Source: Gigaspora rosea (lineage: Eukaryota; Glomeromycota; Glomeromycetes; Diversisporales; Gigasporaceae). Taken from it: a stretch of 64,000 nt of DNA. Each line of letters opens with the position of its first letter. Position 1 is the first letter of the stretch. The translations under genes and the position numbers were made by a program. This document shows, piece by piece, positions 11,873-23,501 of this stretch. The notes under the pieces were generated by a model that worked only from the letters and a program-made list of their open reading frames with translations, was not told the DNA's origin and ran no database searches. The DNA is taken from positions 20,405 through 84,404 of the forward strand of contig QKWP01001731.1 in NCBI GenBank assembly GCA_003550325.1, given 5' to 3'.

Positions 11873-12913
11873 ATGATTATCAAAGTCAAGCATAAACACG
11901 ATGGTAAACATATTGCTCGTAAAATCGATATCAGAAAGAATATTAGTTTGGATGAGCTTGAACAAAAGGTTAAATATAAAAATTAGGAATTATAGTTTTT
12001 CATAAATTTTTTGTTGTAATATATATAAATTTTGAATAAAAATTAATAAAATTATTTCTTATTAATTAGTTACGCGAACGCTTCGATATAAACTACGACA
12101 AACGTGTAGAGCTTCACTTTCTGGACGAAGAAAATGATCGTATCGTAATATCTTTCGAAGATGAATTGGCTTTAATCCTTGCATCCCAGAAAGCCCCAAT
12201 ATTTGAGTTGATCGCTAAGGCGAAAGTAAATAAATAAAATTATAAATTCAACTAGTGTTAGTGTTCCGACCCATCTAAAAATCTCCAATCAGGTCACTCA
12301 CCCGGATGAAAATCCGATGGTTTTTTTGCTCGTGTTTATGTTCGCTGACTGTCTACCACACCGATGATAGATTGACCACCCACGGGTGACCCGGGTGACA
12401 CCACCTTGGTCGGAACACTATATCCAACTTTTTTTTTTTTGTTTTTTTTTCTCTTGCTGACTTTAGTCTTTTTTTCATTGAGGTGGTAGATAATTTCTTT
12501 ACTTATCCGAAAATCACAAAATCAAAGCCCGGTGAAATAGTTGAAGTATTTATTCAGTCAAAATGGCTCACCACTGCCAGCATTATTCGACGAGACACTA
12601 GAGTTTGGGGGACTTTGATTTATACTGATGATTCCGACATCGTCAAAGGTACTTTATTGAAAAAAAAAAGTTTCATTTCGTTCTTTTTTCAAGATCTGAA
12701 TTTTCTTGTTCTCATCTTATAGCATTGGTACATTTGGGAAAACTCGAATTAGCTGAACAACCACCATCATACAACTTGATCGTTTCACTTCGATATTTGC
12801 CTGGATGTTTGAAATATATTGGGTCGACGAATGAGGGCGTTACCTCCGAAGATTTTGGACCTCATGATGCCAGCTATGTTATTGAATCCTTTAGAATTGT
12901 GGCACTAACTTGA
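11873..12913 (+). CDS. PB1-LCCL domain protein (four exons)
   Basis: Proposed exons: 11873-11968, 12070-12225, 12483-12648 and 12723-12913, giving 202 residues. All three introns have GT-AG ends and keep frame (phases 0, 0, 1); they are 101, 257 and 74 bp. Residues 1-84 look like a PB1 domain: Lys-rich first strand, and an acidic OPCA-like loop at residues 51-64 (DEENDRIVISFEDE). Residues about 95-200 look like an LCCL domain: VWGTLIYTDDSDI at 125-137, then a YLPG segment and YIGSTNEGVTSEDFG. The usual LCCL cysteines are largely absent, which fits a cytosolic protein; there is no signal peptide. PB1 domains mediate protein-protein pairing; the LCCL role here is unknown. The second intron carries a 158-bp MITE. 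If that intron is retained, translation stops four codons into it (12235-12237), giving an 87-residue PB1-only protein. The PB1 and LCCL parts could instead be two genes, but the exact in-frame junction favours one. Confidence 0.75.
12261..12418. mobile_element. 158-bp TA-inserted MITE inside intron 2 of the PB1-LCCL gene
   Basis: GTGTTCCGACCCA at the left and the inverted TTGGTCGGAACAC at the right, flanked by TA on both sides, as for Tc1/mariner-type MITEs. The interior has CACCCGG and CGGGTGACCCGGGTGA motifs. Without it the intron would be about 97 bp, close to the first intron of the gene. Confidence 0.8.
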
Positions 12914-13229
12914 AGATTATTTGAAGAAGAATATTGTAAAAATATTTTATCGAATCGTAATTTTCAACTATTAATATATTAATATATAGTAAATAATGTT
13001 GCTCATAAATTTTTGAACCTGAGGTCAATTTATGATAACGAAGATATAAATTAATTTTTTTTACAAACTAATCAGAAAATATTGCGTCTTCATTTAGTAT
13101 AATAAAGTCACGACAGAATTATTTTTAATCAGAAGAAAGAAACTAATTTTTTTAAAAATTATTGTGGGGGCTGAAGCTGAAACAGAAATTTGGGAACTCA
13201 ATTTAGATCTATAAAACCTATTAAAATCC

Positions 13230-13332
13230 ACCTAACTCTAAATTCTAACTCTAAATTCTAACTCTAAATTCTAACTCTAAATTCTAATTCTAAATTCTAA
13301 CTCTAAATTTTAATTCTAAATTCTAATTTAAC
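13230..13332. repeat. 13-bp tandem repeat (CTAAATTCTAACT)
   Basis: About eight copies in a row, with small changes such as CTAATT for CTAACT. No coding role is seen. Confidence 0.85.
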
Positions 13333-13806
13333 TAACTATAACAAACAGGGTAAGAAAAATACACCCCAAAAAAAATTAAAATTTTCAGAACTCCCACAAT
13401 TATTGTCGGAAATATTGAATTTTTTTTGGGGCGTTTTTTTCGTTTTTGTCTTATAGGGTTAGGGTAGGGTTTTGGGGTAGATTTGATATTTAAAGAGTAT
13501 GTGTAGATTTTAGCAGGGCTTATAGTTTCAAATCGAGACCCCAAATTTCAGCATAAGCATTAGCTGCGACAATTATTATTATTTTTATAATAAATTAAGC
13601 ACTAGTTTTTAAGAATAAAGTAACTTGTAACTAAAATTAATATCATAATTTAATTTTCTTCAGAGATTCTTCTAGGGATTATAATTATTATTACAGTATA
13701 TAGACTTGTTATTAATGACTCGAAAATAATATATTCTAATTTACAAGTTATTTTGTTTACACTTAAATACTAACTTAGATCAGATATTCAAACAAAAAGT
13801 ATAATA

Positions 13807-14213
13807 TTGTAAATTCACGTAATAACGGGCATAGCCGTTATTTCTAAAAATAGCAAAGTTTCGAAATAAACGCCCAAGCGCGTCACAAAATAACGCGTAC
13901 CTCATGTAACATATCACGAATTAATAATTTACAGCGATGTTGTTTAATTACATATGTTCACACTAAATGCATAACAAATTTTGGGGTTTTTTTTAATTAT
14001 TAACACAAAAAATAGTTCTTATGACTTAAATGCATATACCTTACTTTTGTTTAGATGCATAAGAAAAATCCTGACGGATAGCATGCAATTACTGATTAGA
14101 CAATATCGACAGTAGTAACAATCGGGGTTTGAAATTGACCCTAAATAGTATTTCGAAATAACGAGCAGGTACTCGAAATAACGCGCGGCTGCCCGTTATT
14201 CGAAAATTTACGG
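13807..14213. mobile_element. TA-inserted MITE with AATAACGGGCA ends
   Basis: Left TTGTAAATTCACGTAATAAC and inverted right end GTTATTCGAAAATTTACGG match as TIRs, with TA on both flanks (13805-13806 and 14214-14215). Inside, GAAATAACG-type motifs repeat near both ends. 407 bp, non-coding. Confidence 0.75.
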
Positions 14214-14849
14214 TAATATTAATTGTAATGATGCAGGAATTCTTAACAACAATTTGTTTAATTTTAATAATATTTTCAACTCAATGTAGGGGGTAAGATA
14301 TTACTGATTAGTTTAGTTCATTAAAAATAAGCTTTTTACGAAATTACTGGTGGAATTTACTTCTATGAACAATTGAAACAACAGTTAAGACTTTCTGTAC
14401 TATATATTACATGAAATTTATAAACAAAATTAACGATATGCAATCAAATAGGCATATAGCGAAACCTGTGGCTTGCCCTTGCATATTTATTATATGTAAC
14501 TTTTTACTATCACAGTAGTTCTTTTTTGTATTGCATTAATTAAAAGTTAAAATTGGTGTTGTTGTTTGTTTCGTTATATCACTATACATTTGTTATATAT
14601 CCAGCTAATTGTAATTATATTTACAGTATAATATTGTATTAAATATGTTTTAATATTGTAAATGATTATACTGACAAAAAAATTAATAATAATATAACGA
14701 TAATAATAATTTTATATATTTATTTAAATTTATAAAATAATCTATTATATACCAGATACAATATATAATTTAATTACTGTTAATTACTGTATATTTTTAT
14801 GAAATACATTTCAAGTTTTTTTTAAAAATATCAGTTTATTAAAAAATTA
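14214..14849. other. Gene-free AT-rich stretch
   Basis: No ORF with family resemblance, RNA gene or element with clear ends was seen. Confidence 0.5.
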
Positions 14850-15129
14850 TTCAGATCCAGCCATATAGATCCATGGTACAATTCATAATACAATCTATGG
14901 TACAATTCATAGATCCAAATAGCACAAACTGTAAACAGCTTATTTTTAAATTAAGTTCGGGTTCGTAAATTTTGGCATCAAATGATAAGGCAAATGATAA
15001 GGAAAACGATGATGATATCCATAATTTTTGCCAATCGGATTAATTATGGACTATCGCTATCCATGTGGTTTTGGGATTTATCCATGGTCTAAATTTTTGG
15101 ATAGTCCAACTCATGCGTGCGGAACTCTA
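14850..15129. repeat. Repeat related to 19630-20155, right end resembling a hAT terminus
   Basis: Shares ATCCAAATAGCACAAA, a GATAAGG-AACGATGATGAT block and GCCAATCGG-TTAA with the 19.9-kb repeat, in the same order. It ends GTGCGGAACTCTA, close to the TAGTATTCCGCAC end of the hAT-like element at 40675-45223. The left end could not be placed, so it may be truncated. Confidence 0.55.
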
Positions 15130-16700
15130 GTTATTATCTCACGCTGATCTACAAAATAGAAATGTGATATATTTTATTGGATACGAAGCAGACAATAATA
15201 AGCATAATAGAAAAGTGTAAGAAAAGTGTAAGAGTGTAATACTGTGGTTTAAAATATGTGCTCACAAATGCAATGAGTTGTTAACATTGCTTTGAGATAA
15301 TTATTTGAGGTAGATGGTGCGTTTATTAATATTTTGCTATTCGTCTAATATCAAAGATTCAGAAGCACATTAAAATCAGAACGGTTATGTGCGTTTTGTA
15401 ATTGGTTGCACCATCGGAAGGAATTGTTGTGCGTTATTTGTAATTTATGAAGTTTGAGATAGTTGACTTTGCATATAATATACCTCATACAGTTCCTAAT
15501 TTAGGTTGTAAGTATAAAAACTATATATTTAAATATCGCCGAATTTTCTAATACAGTAACTTGAGAGAAAACATCTTGACTTCATGTATACAACTGTCTT
15601 TATTATTTTCTGCATCCTTATTTTACTAATTAATGTGAAGGACAAGAAAAGCAGTTCTTTGGATCGTTATTATCTGTTATTGTAAATTATATAAAAATAT
15701 GTACAAATATTTATTCAAAATGTATACTTAAACAAAACTATTAAAAAACTATTCGAATTATCGATAATAAATATACTTATCATTGCACAATACCTCTATT
15801 ATGGTTGGTAATGGCGAATATAAAATATAAAAATTATTTTATTAGTTAGTTAAAATATTTAAAATACTTTATTAAGTTAATAAATATATAAATATATATT
15901 TACTATTATATACCTAATATTTCTTCGCCTAATTTTATTGTGTTAATTTAGATAGTAATCATTTATTATTTGAAGTATTTAAATAAATCTTTCAAGTTCA
16001 TGAATACTAACTATCGCTTCATTTATTCCTGTTCCTGTTAATTTATATTGAATTTGCTACTTGCCTGGAGTTGTCACGTACGTACTTACTTCAAGTGTTT
16101 TGAACCTTAATATATAAAGTAATAATTTCCAAACAGGTACAATTTCAGCACATGAAACTAACACACTTGAGAGGCGACAATTACAATAAGCTATTCGAGT
16201 TATGAATATCTATCATCACATTTAAATCTGTTCTCGAAATATTTAAATCGAATTATTCAAATTCATGAAAATCGATATCAAGATTATTTATTATTAAAAG
16301 CATCAATAACAAACTGTTTTAAGCACGAAAAATATTACACCATACCTTTATTTAATTTCATTTACTCGTATTTTAAAATAAGTAGTTATTCAAGTTATAT
16401 AAGATTAAATTTCTTTAGGACTGGAGAAACGAAATGTCTTTTTTTTTTTCAAATCCGAGTTAACCGAATAGCATTTTTCATGATCCGTTTAACACGCATT
16501 TACGAGTTACCTGGGTAATCCTTACCCGGGCTCAATCTCTACAAGTGAAATAAAAATAAATACTGTAATGATAAAAATAAAAGAAATAATAAAAATTAAT
16601 AATAAATAAAACCATATAATATAATTTCAAAATCTAATAATATACTCTCAAAGTTGATAATAACACGTTCTTGTAGTTCTTAACAGTATAATGTAACTAT
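15130..16700. other. Gene-free AT-rich stretch
   Basis: Nothing assignable: no family-like ORF, RNA gene or delimited element. Confidence 0.5.
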
Positions 16701-17651
16701 TTAGTACTTGGTTTTGGATTTTGACTTAGGTTTCACATGAATTTGAAACACCTCATATTCGTTTACAAAATAAGATATATCAGTACTTATTGACACATAC
16801 CAATTGGTCGTTCATATAATATCGTTGATGATAATGATAACGACAACAAAAACCCTGCATCCTCCTTTTTGCCCATCAACCTCCTTCGAACATAGAAGAC
16901 ATCCGTTTCTAAAATTTATACCACAATTCGTGTCGTTATAAATAGCATATTGTTATTGGGTAACACGACTTAAAATAGAATATTGAGCTATACCATTTTT
17001 TTAATGAAAAAATAAACCTATTTTGTCATATAGTAAAATAATGTTTGCTCCTATCAAATACAACTGGACTGAATCCACCAACATTTCTTTAAATATTATC
17101 ATCACCTTTAATTTTTATGACCATAACAGTATTTATTTTCATATTGCATAAATCCTAAAATGACTGACTAGTAAATCCATCTTTACTTCCACGAAAAAAA
17201 GTAATTTAAATTATATGTAGTGATAATGGTTACCTTAAGATTATACGAGGTAGTAGGATCGTTGAAGTAACTTTATGATCGGGTAATAGAAGACTTTTAT
17301 TCAGATCTTTCCAAAGATTTTTTTTTCAAGAATTTGAGAATACGGAATGACATAATTAACAACATCTTTTCCGGATATTTGAAAATAGTGGGTATGTGGT
17401 AAACAGTTCTTTAAAAGAATCTTTAGAGTCGTAAAATTCTCATTAGGACCTGTCATCAAGATTAAAAGGCATATCTGGATTTTGCGCAATTCTCCATTTT
17501 ATGACGTAATTCCAAACCTTTATCTCTTCCACTTGCAAATCGTCACGTTTAAAAAGTGAAACCAATGCATCTTCATTAAAAGAAATAATCTCTCCAGATT
17601 CAAAAATAACATTCGAGTGTTTTGCCAAAATGTTGTTGCAATCATTCTGTA
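16701..17651 (-). pseudogene. BACK-TLDc (BTB/kelch-like) protein pseudogene, N-terminus missing
   Basis: On the minus strand, an acceptor (TTTATACAG) precedes a BACK-domain segment at 17651-17445 (EDALVSLFKRDDLQVEEIK, then KVWNYVIKWRIAQNP). Shifted by one base it continues as TLKILLKNCLPHTHYFQISG and ILEKKIFGKI; a second shift at an A9 run (17322-17335 region) gives LNKSLLLPDHKVTSTILLPR, ending at a donor AG/GTAACC near 17234. After the intron, TLDc pieces follow: RGSKDGFTSQSF, NTVMVIKIKGDD and VGGFSPVVFDRSK near 17190-17000, and a C-terminal NEYEVFQIHVKPKSKSKTKY up to the stop at 16701. Several in-frame stops interrupt the TLDc part. No BTB domain was found upstream. BTB-BACK-TLDc proteins are a large family in Glomeromycotina; BTB/BACK modules usually serve as cullin adaptors and TLDc modules are linked to oxidative stress. 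Confidence 0.8.
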
Positions 17652-17929
17652 TAAATCTAAATCATTGACAGAATTTTCTATATTATGTTATTACATGTGT
17701 GTGCGTATGTACAATATTTATCATTGATCAGGATGGCAAAACAATTAAATAAGATGGTATTTATATGATATATTTATGCAACAGAGTAAATCTGATCTGA
17801 CAATGATTGGCCAACTATATCACAAGGTTGTGTGTATATATATATACTGTATGATCAAAAAAATAATTTTTACATTTTCTAAATAATTGATTTTAAAAAA
17901 AAAAAACTTCATATTTTGTATATTTTTGT

Positions 17930-18046
17930 ATACTGGCTTAAAATTGTTAGTAACAAGAAATATTTTTTAAATACAGACTTTAAATACACTATAGTAATTA
18001 AAGTATTTAAAAAATTTTCTTGTTACTAACAATTCTAAACCAGTAT
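17930..18046. repeat. Hairpin-forming MITE
   Basis: TACTGGCTTAAAATTGTTAG and the inverted CTAACAATTCTAAACCAGTA form arms of more than 30 bp (extended by TAACAAGAAA/TTTCTTGTTA) around a short loop region. TA is present on both flanks, as for mariner-type MITEs. Confidence 0.6.
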
Positions 18047-18479
18047 AAAGTATATACAAATACAGTATAAAAAAATTTTTAATGCAATATTAGAAAACAG
18101 TAATGAAAACAGGTTTTGTAATTTTAAAAAGTTATTTTTTAAATTATATATTTCAGTTCTAATTAAAATCAAAATTATTAATACAGTATTAAAATAATTT
18201 ATATATTAAAATATTAATAATATTTGTTATACAATTTGTAAAATATAATATATAAGTTATAAACAAATATTAGTATAGAATATTTAAATAAATTATTTAA
18301 ATAAACAATTAAAAATTATGCTTTTATTATATATATATATAATACTATAATTGTAAAGGCATTATTCTTCAATAATAATAAGTTTTTTATAACTTATAAT
18401 TATAAAAATTATTTTAACAAAACAAAAAAAAATTAAAAATATATAATAAAAAAAAATATTATGGTACTTCTTATAGCCA

Positions 18480-18620
18480 AATAGTGACCAAATAAATAAA
18501 CTATTAGAATAAGATAAGGTTAGAGTTAGGGCTATAGTAAAATTGCGTAAGAAATATTTTTTATTAATAGCAAAACAGGGTTATCCTAGTAAAATTTCGA
18601 GATATAGAAGTATACCAAAT
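18480..18620. repeat. Shared MITE core, copy at 18.5 kb
   Basis: Contains GGTTAGAGTTAGGGC, then AGTAAAATTGCGTAAGAAAT, a T-rich block and AAAATTTCGAGATATAGAAG. This order recurs at about 32935-33055, 50355-50450, 52760-52905 and 56181-56326 inside elements with other ends. Confidence 0.45.
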
Positions 18621-19493
18621 AACAGGATTCATAATAGAATTTAATTCTATATCGTATACAATAACATAACATAGTTAGATTAGTTTAAAACAAGTTATTA
18701 AATAAAATATAAATAAATTATTTAAATAAATATTACGTAACTAAAGTTGTATACAACTATATATATATATATATATATATAGTTATATTTTTACTGTATA
18801 TTTTAAAATTTTTTATATGAAATTTATTATTTAAAAAACTAATAAAAGTATCTAAAATTCAAATAGCTTATCTTTTTAAGAAAAAGTGCAGTATATTAAT
18901 TTTAGATTATAATAAAAAAATGTGATTATTGATTTTATACATCACACCGGCAATACATGATTGGCTAAAAATCATTTTTAACCAATCACAGGTTTGCATT
19001 TGTATAATGTATAAAAATATTGTAAATGATCACACAGTAATTTGAAAATCGTTGTCTAAAAATCAAAATGATTTTATTAATATTTTTTTGGTTTTCTTTA
19101 TTTTGTTAAAGCTAAACAAATTCCTGTACTTTAATTGCTTTTTTATAACTAAGTAATTATTTAGAGTGAAAATAGCAATAGTTAAACAATTTGAAATTTT
19201 ATTTTCTTATCAAAATCTTCTATATTAATAGAGATCCATAAAAATTAATATTTATTAAATTTTAATATTACAGTATTTAATTTAAAATATTTAATTGTAA
19301 ATATATCTTTTTTTTTTTAAATTAGAATTAAAGAATATACGAATGCAACCAAGACAAAACCTTAAGTAAATAATTAAGCTATCACTATGGCGAACTTATA
19401 ATAATCTACATAATTCCTGAAAATTGTAATAAATTACATATTGAATCAATATGTGAACAATGTTCTTTTTGGCGGTACTTGTATGTGATTTAG
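18621..19493. other. Gene-free AT-rich stretch
   Basis: Contains a (TA)n tract near 18758-18782. No gene or delimited element was seen. Confidence 0.5.
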
Positions 19494-19519
19494 TACGTCG
19501 TACGTACGTACGTACGTAA
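19494..19519. repeat. (ACGT)n microsatellite
   Basis: GTACGTACGTACGTACGTA-type self-complementary repeat. A shorter run is near 20538. Confidence 0.8.
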
Positions 19520-19629
19520 TACAGTATTACCGTTACAATTTTCCCAGGGTTAAATTTGTCATAGTGATAAAATATTTGCTTGCACTCATATCGATATATA
19601 TAAAATTTAAGTGCTTACTTATATTAGGG

Positions 19630-20155
19630 ATCCACATGGGTCGAGCTGGACTGGGTATTTCGAAGTCAGATTCAGCCTAGCAAAAATATGTATCAAATCT
19701 AGCCACATTTGAAATCCAGTCCATAACCACATAACGATAGTAAATATATGGTTGCCTATGAATTAGAGGTGCAGGCGAATCGTCCCAATGATTGCCGTAA
19801 CTAGTTACGACATAAGCTTCAGCTAGTTACGGCTTAAGTCGTAACATCATTGGGGACATCATTGGGACGATTCGCCTGCACCTCTACTATGAATCCAAAT
19901 AGCACAAAACTACTGAACTATAAAAAAAAGCATGTTTATTAAAATCAAAGATCAGATTTAGAATTTTGACGTCAATGATAAGGATAACGATGATGATTTC
20001 CACAAATTGAGCCAATCGGCTTAAAAATCTGGACTCTATGGATCTGAACACAGTACAATCCAATTTCAAAATAGATCCGAATTTTTGAGACCAAGTCCAC
20101 ACGTTAGCGTCCAAGTCAATCTCATGCTGAACCAATCCATACCCATGCATAGCCC
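19630..20155. repeat. Non-coding repeat related to 14850-15129, split by a hAT MITE
   Basis: Begins near TAGGGATCCACATGGGT and ends near ACCCATGCATAGCCCTC, a loose inverted pair. It holds the ATCCAAATAGCACAAA and AACGATGATGAT blocks of the 14.9-kb repeat. The 90-codon minus frame inside is not supported as a gene. Confidence 0.55.
19764..19886. mobile_element. 123-bp palindromic hAT MITE
   Basis: TAGAGGTGCAGGCGAATCGT and its exact inverse at the right end, flanked by the perfect 8-bp duplication CTATGAAT (19756-19763 and 19887-19894). TIRs cover about 30 bp (through CCCAATGAT). A related, decayed sequence (CATCATTGGGACGATTC) is at about 38865-38935. Confidence 0.9.
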
Positions 20156-21687
20156 TCATTATTTATGTTACACGAATTATTGAGTTTAATTGGCTTTTTA
20201 TATACGTATAACAGCAATACGTATTCTGGATGGGCAGATTAATAAAAATTTAATATAAATAAAAAAATTCGATTAATAAAGATAGTAAATAATTTATTAA
20301 ATATATAATAATACGTATCAATTTTCATCATTATATTATATATATATATATGTGTATGTATATTATATATAATATATATATTTAAATTATTATATACGAT
20401 CAATTTTGGTGTATGTTACGAGTTGTTTTTACATTAAGTTATATAATGAATAAATATCGATATGCTGTATACATTACATTACGATTATATCAGATATATT
20501 ATGTAAAGCAATTGTACATAGTTAACCTCCTTATAAGTACGTACGTACGCATATCAATATATTTAAGAGAATTATTTTAAAAAGACAATTATGGTCCAGA
20601 AGAGGTGATTATAAAAAGGGACAAAAAAAAAGAAATTAGTGATTAAAAACTTTTTGCACAAAAACTTTGTGCATACCATGAATTTACAATAAGTTACAAT
20701 AAGTGTAAATTTGTTGACTATATGCACAATAGTAAATTTTGTGCGAAACTAAACAATTGGTGCACAACACTAATCATTTAACACGTATTCATGTACATAG
20801 GTATATGTTTACACTCCGACAATGATCAAATAAAACTCCTATCGCTTGTGATTCCAATGAAAAAAAAAAAATAAAATTTGTTTCTAAATGATGTTTGACA
20901 TAAAGTGTTTGTTTATCAAAATTAACAATATTTATAATTTTTTATAATTTAGACCAAAACTCATTCAGTATAAAAGGTAATGTGTAAGAAGATAATGTGT
21001 CGCGGTTAATCTCAGTTGATAACCTTATTCTGCGCATTAGATTTATAACAAGTATTTCATTTAATTATATTAAGATAATTATAATATCTTATCATAAATA
21101 TTATGATAATAAATTATAATTTAATAGACCCATACATAAAGCATAAATTGTAAATTATTAGAATTGAAACACCGAATTTTAATAAATAATAATAAATAAT
21201 AATAAATAATAATTGAAATATTTCTATTTCAATGTTCACACAATTATCACAGCATACTTGTAGTATGAATGTGACATAAATCTCTAATATATTTTGTAAT
21301 AAATAATATTAAAAATAACATACTCGCGTTCATATTATGTACGAGGCCCAATAACTCGATTTGACTTTAAGGCTTAAAAAAGATTAAAAAGATTGCAAAA
21401 ATGTCTAAATTTATTTCTATTAAAATTACCATAAATACTATAATTTTAGCACTAAACCATATATTTATAACTCAATAGCATATATAAGTATATATAAGAT
21501 TGATTTAAAGTGCAAAAATGAGCATATTAATCACTATTCTATCGCTGTAAGAAAACAAGGTATCAAAACTTTTTGTTTTTCTTTACTTTTCAGAAACATT
21601 TCCTCGGAAACTTTTTCTTTCCAAAAGAAATAGATTTAAAATTTATTAAAACTCTTTTATGACAACTTTTTTCAAAATTAAAAATTT
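20156..21687. other. Gene-free AT-rich stretch
   Basis: Contains (TA)n tracts near 20334-20400 and ATAATAATAA runs near 21182-21215. No gene assigned. Confidence 0.5.
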
Positions 21688-21695
21688 TATATAAA
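21688..21695 (+). promoter_or_regulatory. TATA box of the 265-codon ORF
   Basis: TATATAAA lies 59 bases upstream of the ATG at 21754, suggesting a short leader. Confidence 0.45.
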
Positions 21696-21753
21696 ACAAA
21701 TAAAAAAATATTTCTTTTTTATTCTATGACTTGAAGTTAATAACTTAAATAAC

Positions 21754-22551
21754 ATGTCTCAACAAAACATAAACAATTATAGCTATTATTATGATGTTAA
21801 TCAACCAACATATCCTTCAAATACTTATTCTACATTTATTACTACCATTCCAACAGAAAAGAATTTTACTCAACAATCTCTTTACGCGTCAGATTATCAA
21901 ATTAATAATGATCATGATCATTCTACGGAACCTTTTTTTACGGAATATTTTGGGAATACACATTTAGATGATGGAGTAATTTCCACAAAAGCAGATTATT
22001 TAAACAATTCAAATCCACAAATTCAAAAGCTAGTTGAAGCTTTTAATCATTCAAAAATTAATAATATTTATTATCCGTGCTATAAATTAATATCATGTGA
22101 AAAAACCGAATCTGATCAAGCAGAATTTACAACTCCTGAATCATATCGATTACATATAACACCTCGACTCTATCAAAATTTTGATCAAAATGAAGAAATA
22201 CCATGTAGTTCATTAGTCCTTTGTCAATCCGAAAATGAACCAATCATTTCAACACCTTTGTCCACTGTTATTCATCAACATCCTATAAATCCAGTTGAAT
22301 CTTTAACAGAAGAACAAACCAATGATGATAATGTTTCTTCTAATTACTTTATCAAAAAGACTTCAACAATGATAATTCAATCGGAAACATCACCAGAAAC
22401 TTTAAAAAAATATGAAATGTGCGAAGAATTTTTTATATATTATGAAAAACGATGTCAAGTTTATGAAGGTGGGGAAATGGAGACTTTTGAAGAGCAAGTT
22501 GTTAAAATGGATAAAAAAATGAAAGTTGAAATTTTAAATGGTTATAGTTAG
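21754..22551 (+). CDS. Orphan protein, Asn/Ser/Thr-rich, 265 residues
   Basis: The longest uninterrupted ORF in the window, with no intron. The start is chosen because it follows a well-placed TATA box (21688) and an in-frame stop lies upstream. Possible polyadenylation signals (AATAAA) follow at about 22583 and 22664. I do not recognise a domain. Residues 1-60 are rich in Tyr, Asn, Gln and Thr (MSQQNINNYSYYYDVNQ), suggesting disorder. A mid part has NPQIQKLVEAFNHSKINNIY. The last 50 residues are charged and probably helical (EMCEEFFIYYEKRCQVYEGG, then EEQVVKMDKKMKVEILNGYS). No signal peptide or membrane segment. Codon use is AT-rich like the surroundings. It may be a lineage-specific host gene; no transposon ends were found around it. 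Confidence 0.65.
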   Translation: MSQQNINNYSYYYDVNQPTYPSNTYSTFITTIPTEKNFTQQSLYASDYQINNDHDHSTEPFFTEYFGNTHLDDGVISTKADYLNNSNPQIQKLVEAFNHSKINNIYYPCYKLISCEKTESDQAEFTTPESYRLHITPRLYQNFDQNEEIPCSSLVLCQSENEPIISTPLSTVIHQHPINPVESLTEEQTNDDNVSSNYFIKKTSTMIIQSETSPETLKKYEMCEEFFIYYEKRCQVYEGGEMETFEEQVVKMDKKMKVEILNGYS

Positions 22552-23456
22552 AAATATTGATAATTTATGAGTAAAAGTTAGATTAATAAATGCTAACATT
22601 AATAATACTTTATTAATAATGAAACTTCTACATTTTTTTATTGTATTCAGATTTTGAAAATCTGCAATAAATTTGTTTTTTTTTTTTTTTGGTGCAAAAA
22701 GTCGCGTCTCTTAAAAAAGAATATGAGTATTTATAACATACATTGTTATTTCATGAATTTTACAAATATAATTGATTGAAAAATAGATTTTTAAAATTTT
22801 GACTGTTCAATTAATTGAAAATATATTTTTTATATCTTTGGCCATTCAATTATTGAAATTTTTGAGGTTTATGAAATTTGCACTTGATTGACTTGATTTT
22901 TAGAGTGATCCGTTTAAAACCCCGACAATCAATCCCGAACAAGTTTAGTTTAATGTCGGATTTTGATCCGAAAACCATTTTTAGATAATTTCTGATTTCT
23001 TAAAACTACTCCGATATCGCGATATGAAATTATTGAATCGGAGTAGTTTTAAGAAATCTAAATAAAAATCAAGTGATTTTTTTTTTTGATGATCTACACA
23101 AATCGAATGATTGAAAATAGATTTTGGTTTTTGATTGTACTGTATTCGTAATGTAAACTCCCAAAGAATTGTTGATAAGTCGTGAAAGCAACATTTTCCT
23201 TATTAATGATTTGTTTCTCGTGTACCTTTGCATATATCCATATGTACTTACGTACTGTGTACGTAAGTACTACCAGCAAATAATAGTATCATGTGTGTAA
23301 CTCTTTGTCGTTATTTGATTATCGTCTGAGCAATGTTTTTTCAGTAATCACATGATCACAAAACTATATCAATATTGTTTTTTTTTTTTTTTATAATAAA
23401 ATTTACAAATAGAATTTATGCATTAAAAATTCAGTTTCGATTGGCGTAATCCTTAT

Positions 23457-23501
<45 letters not shown>

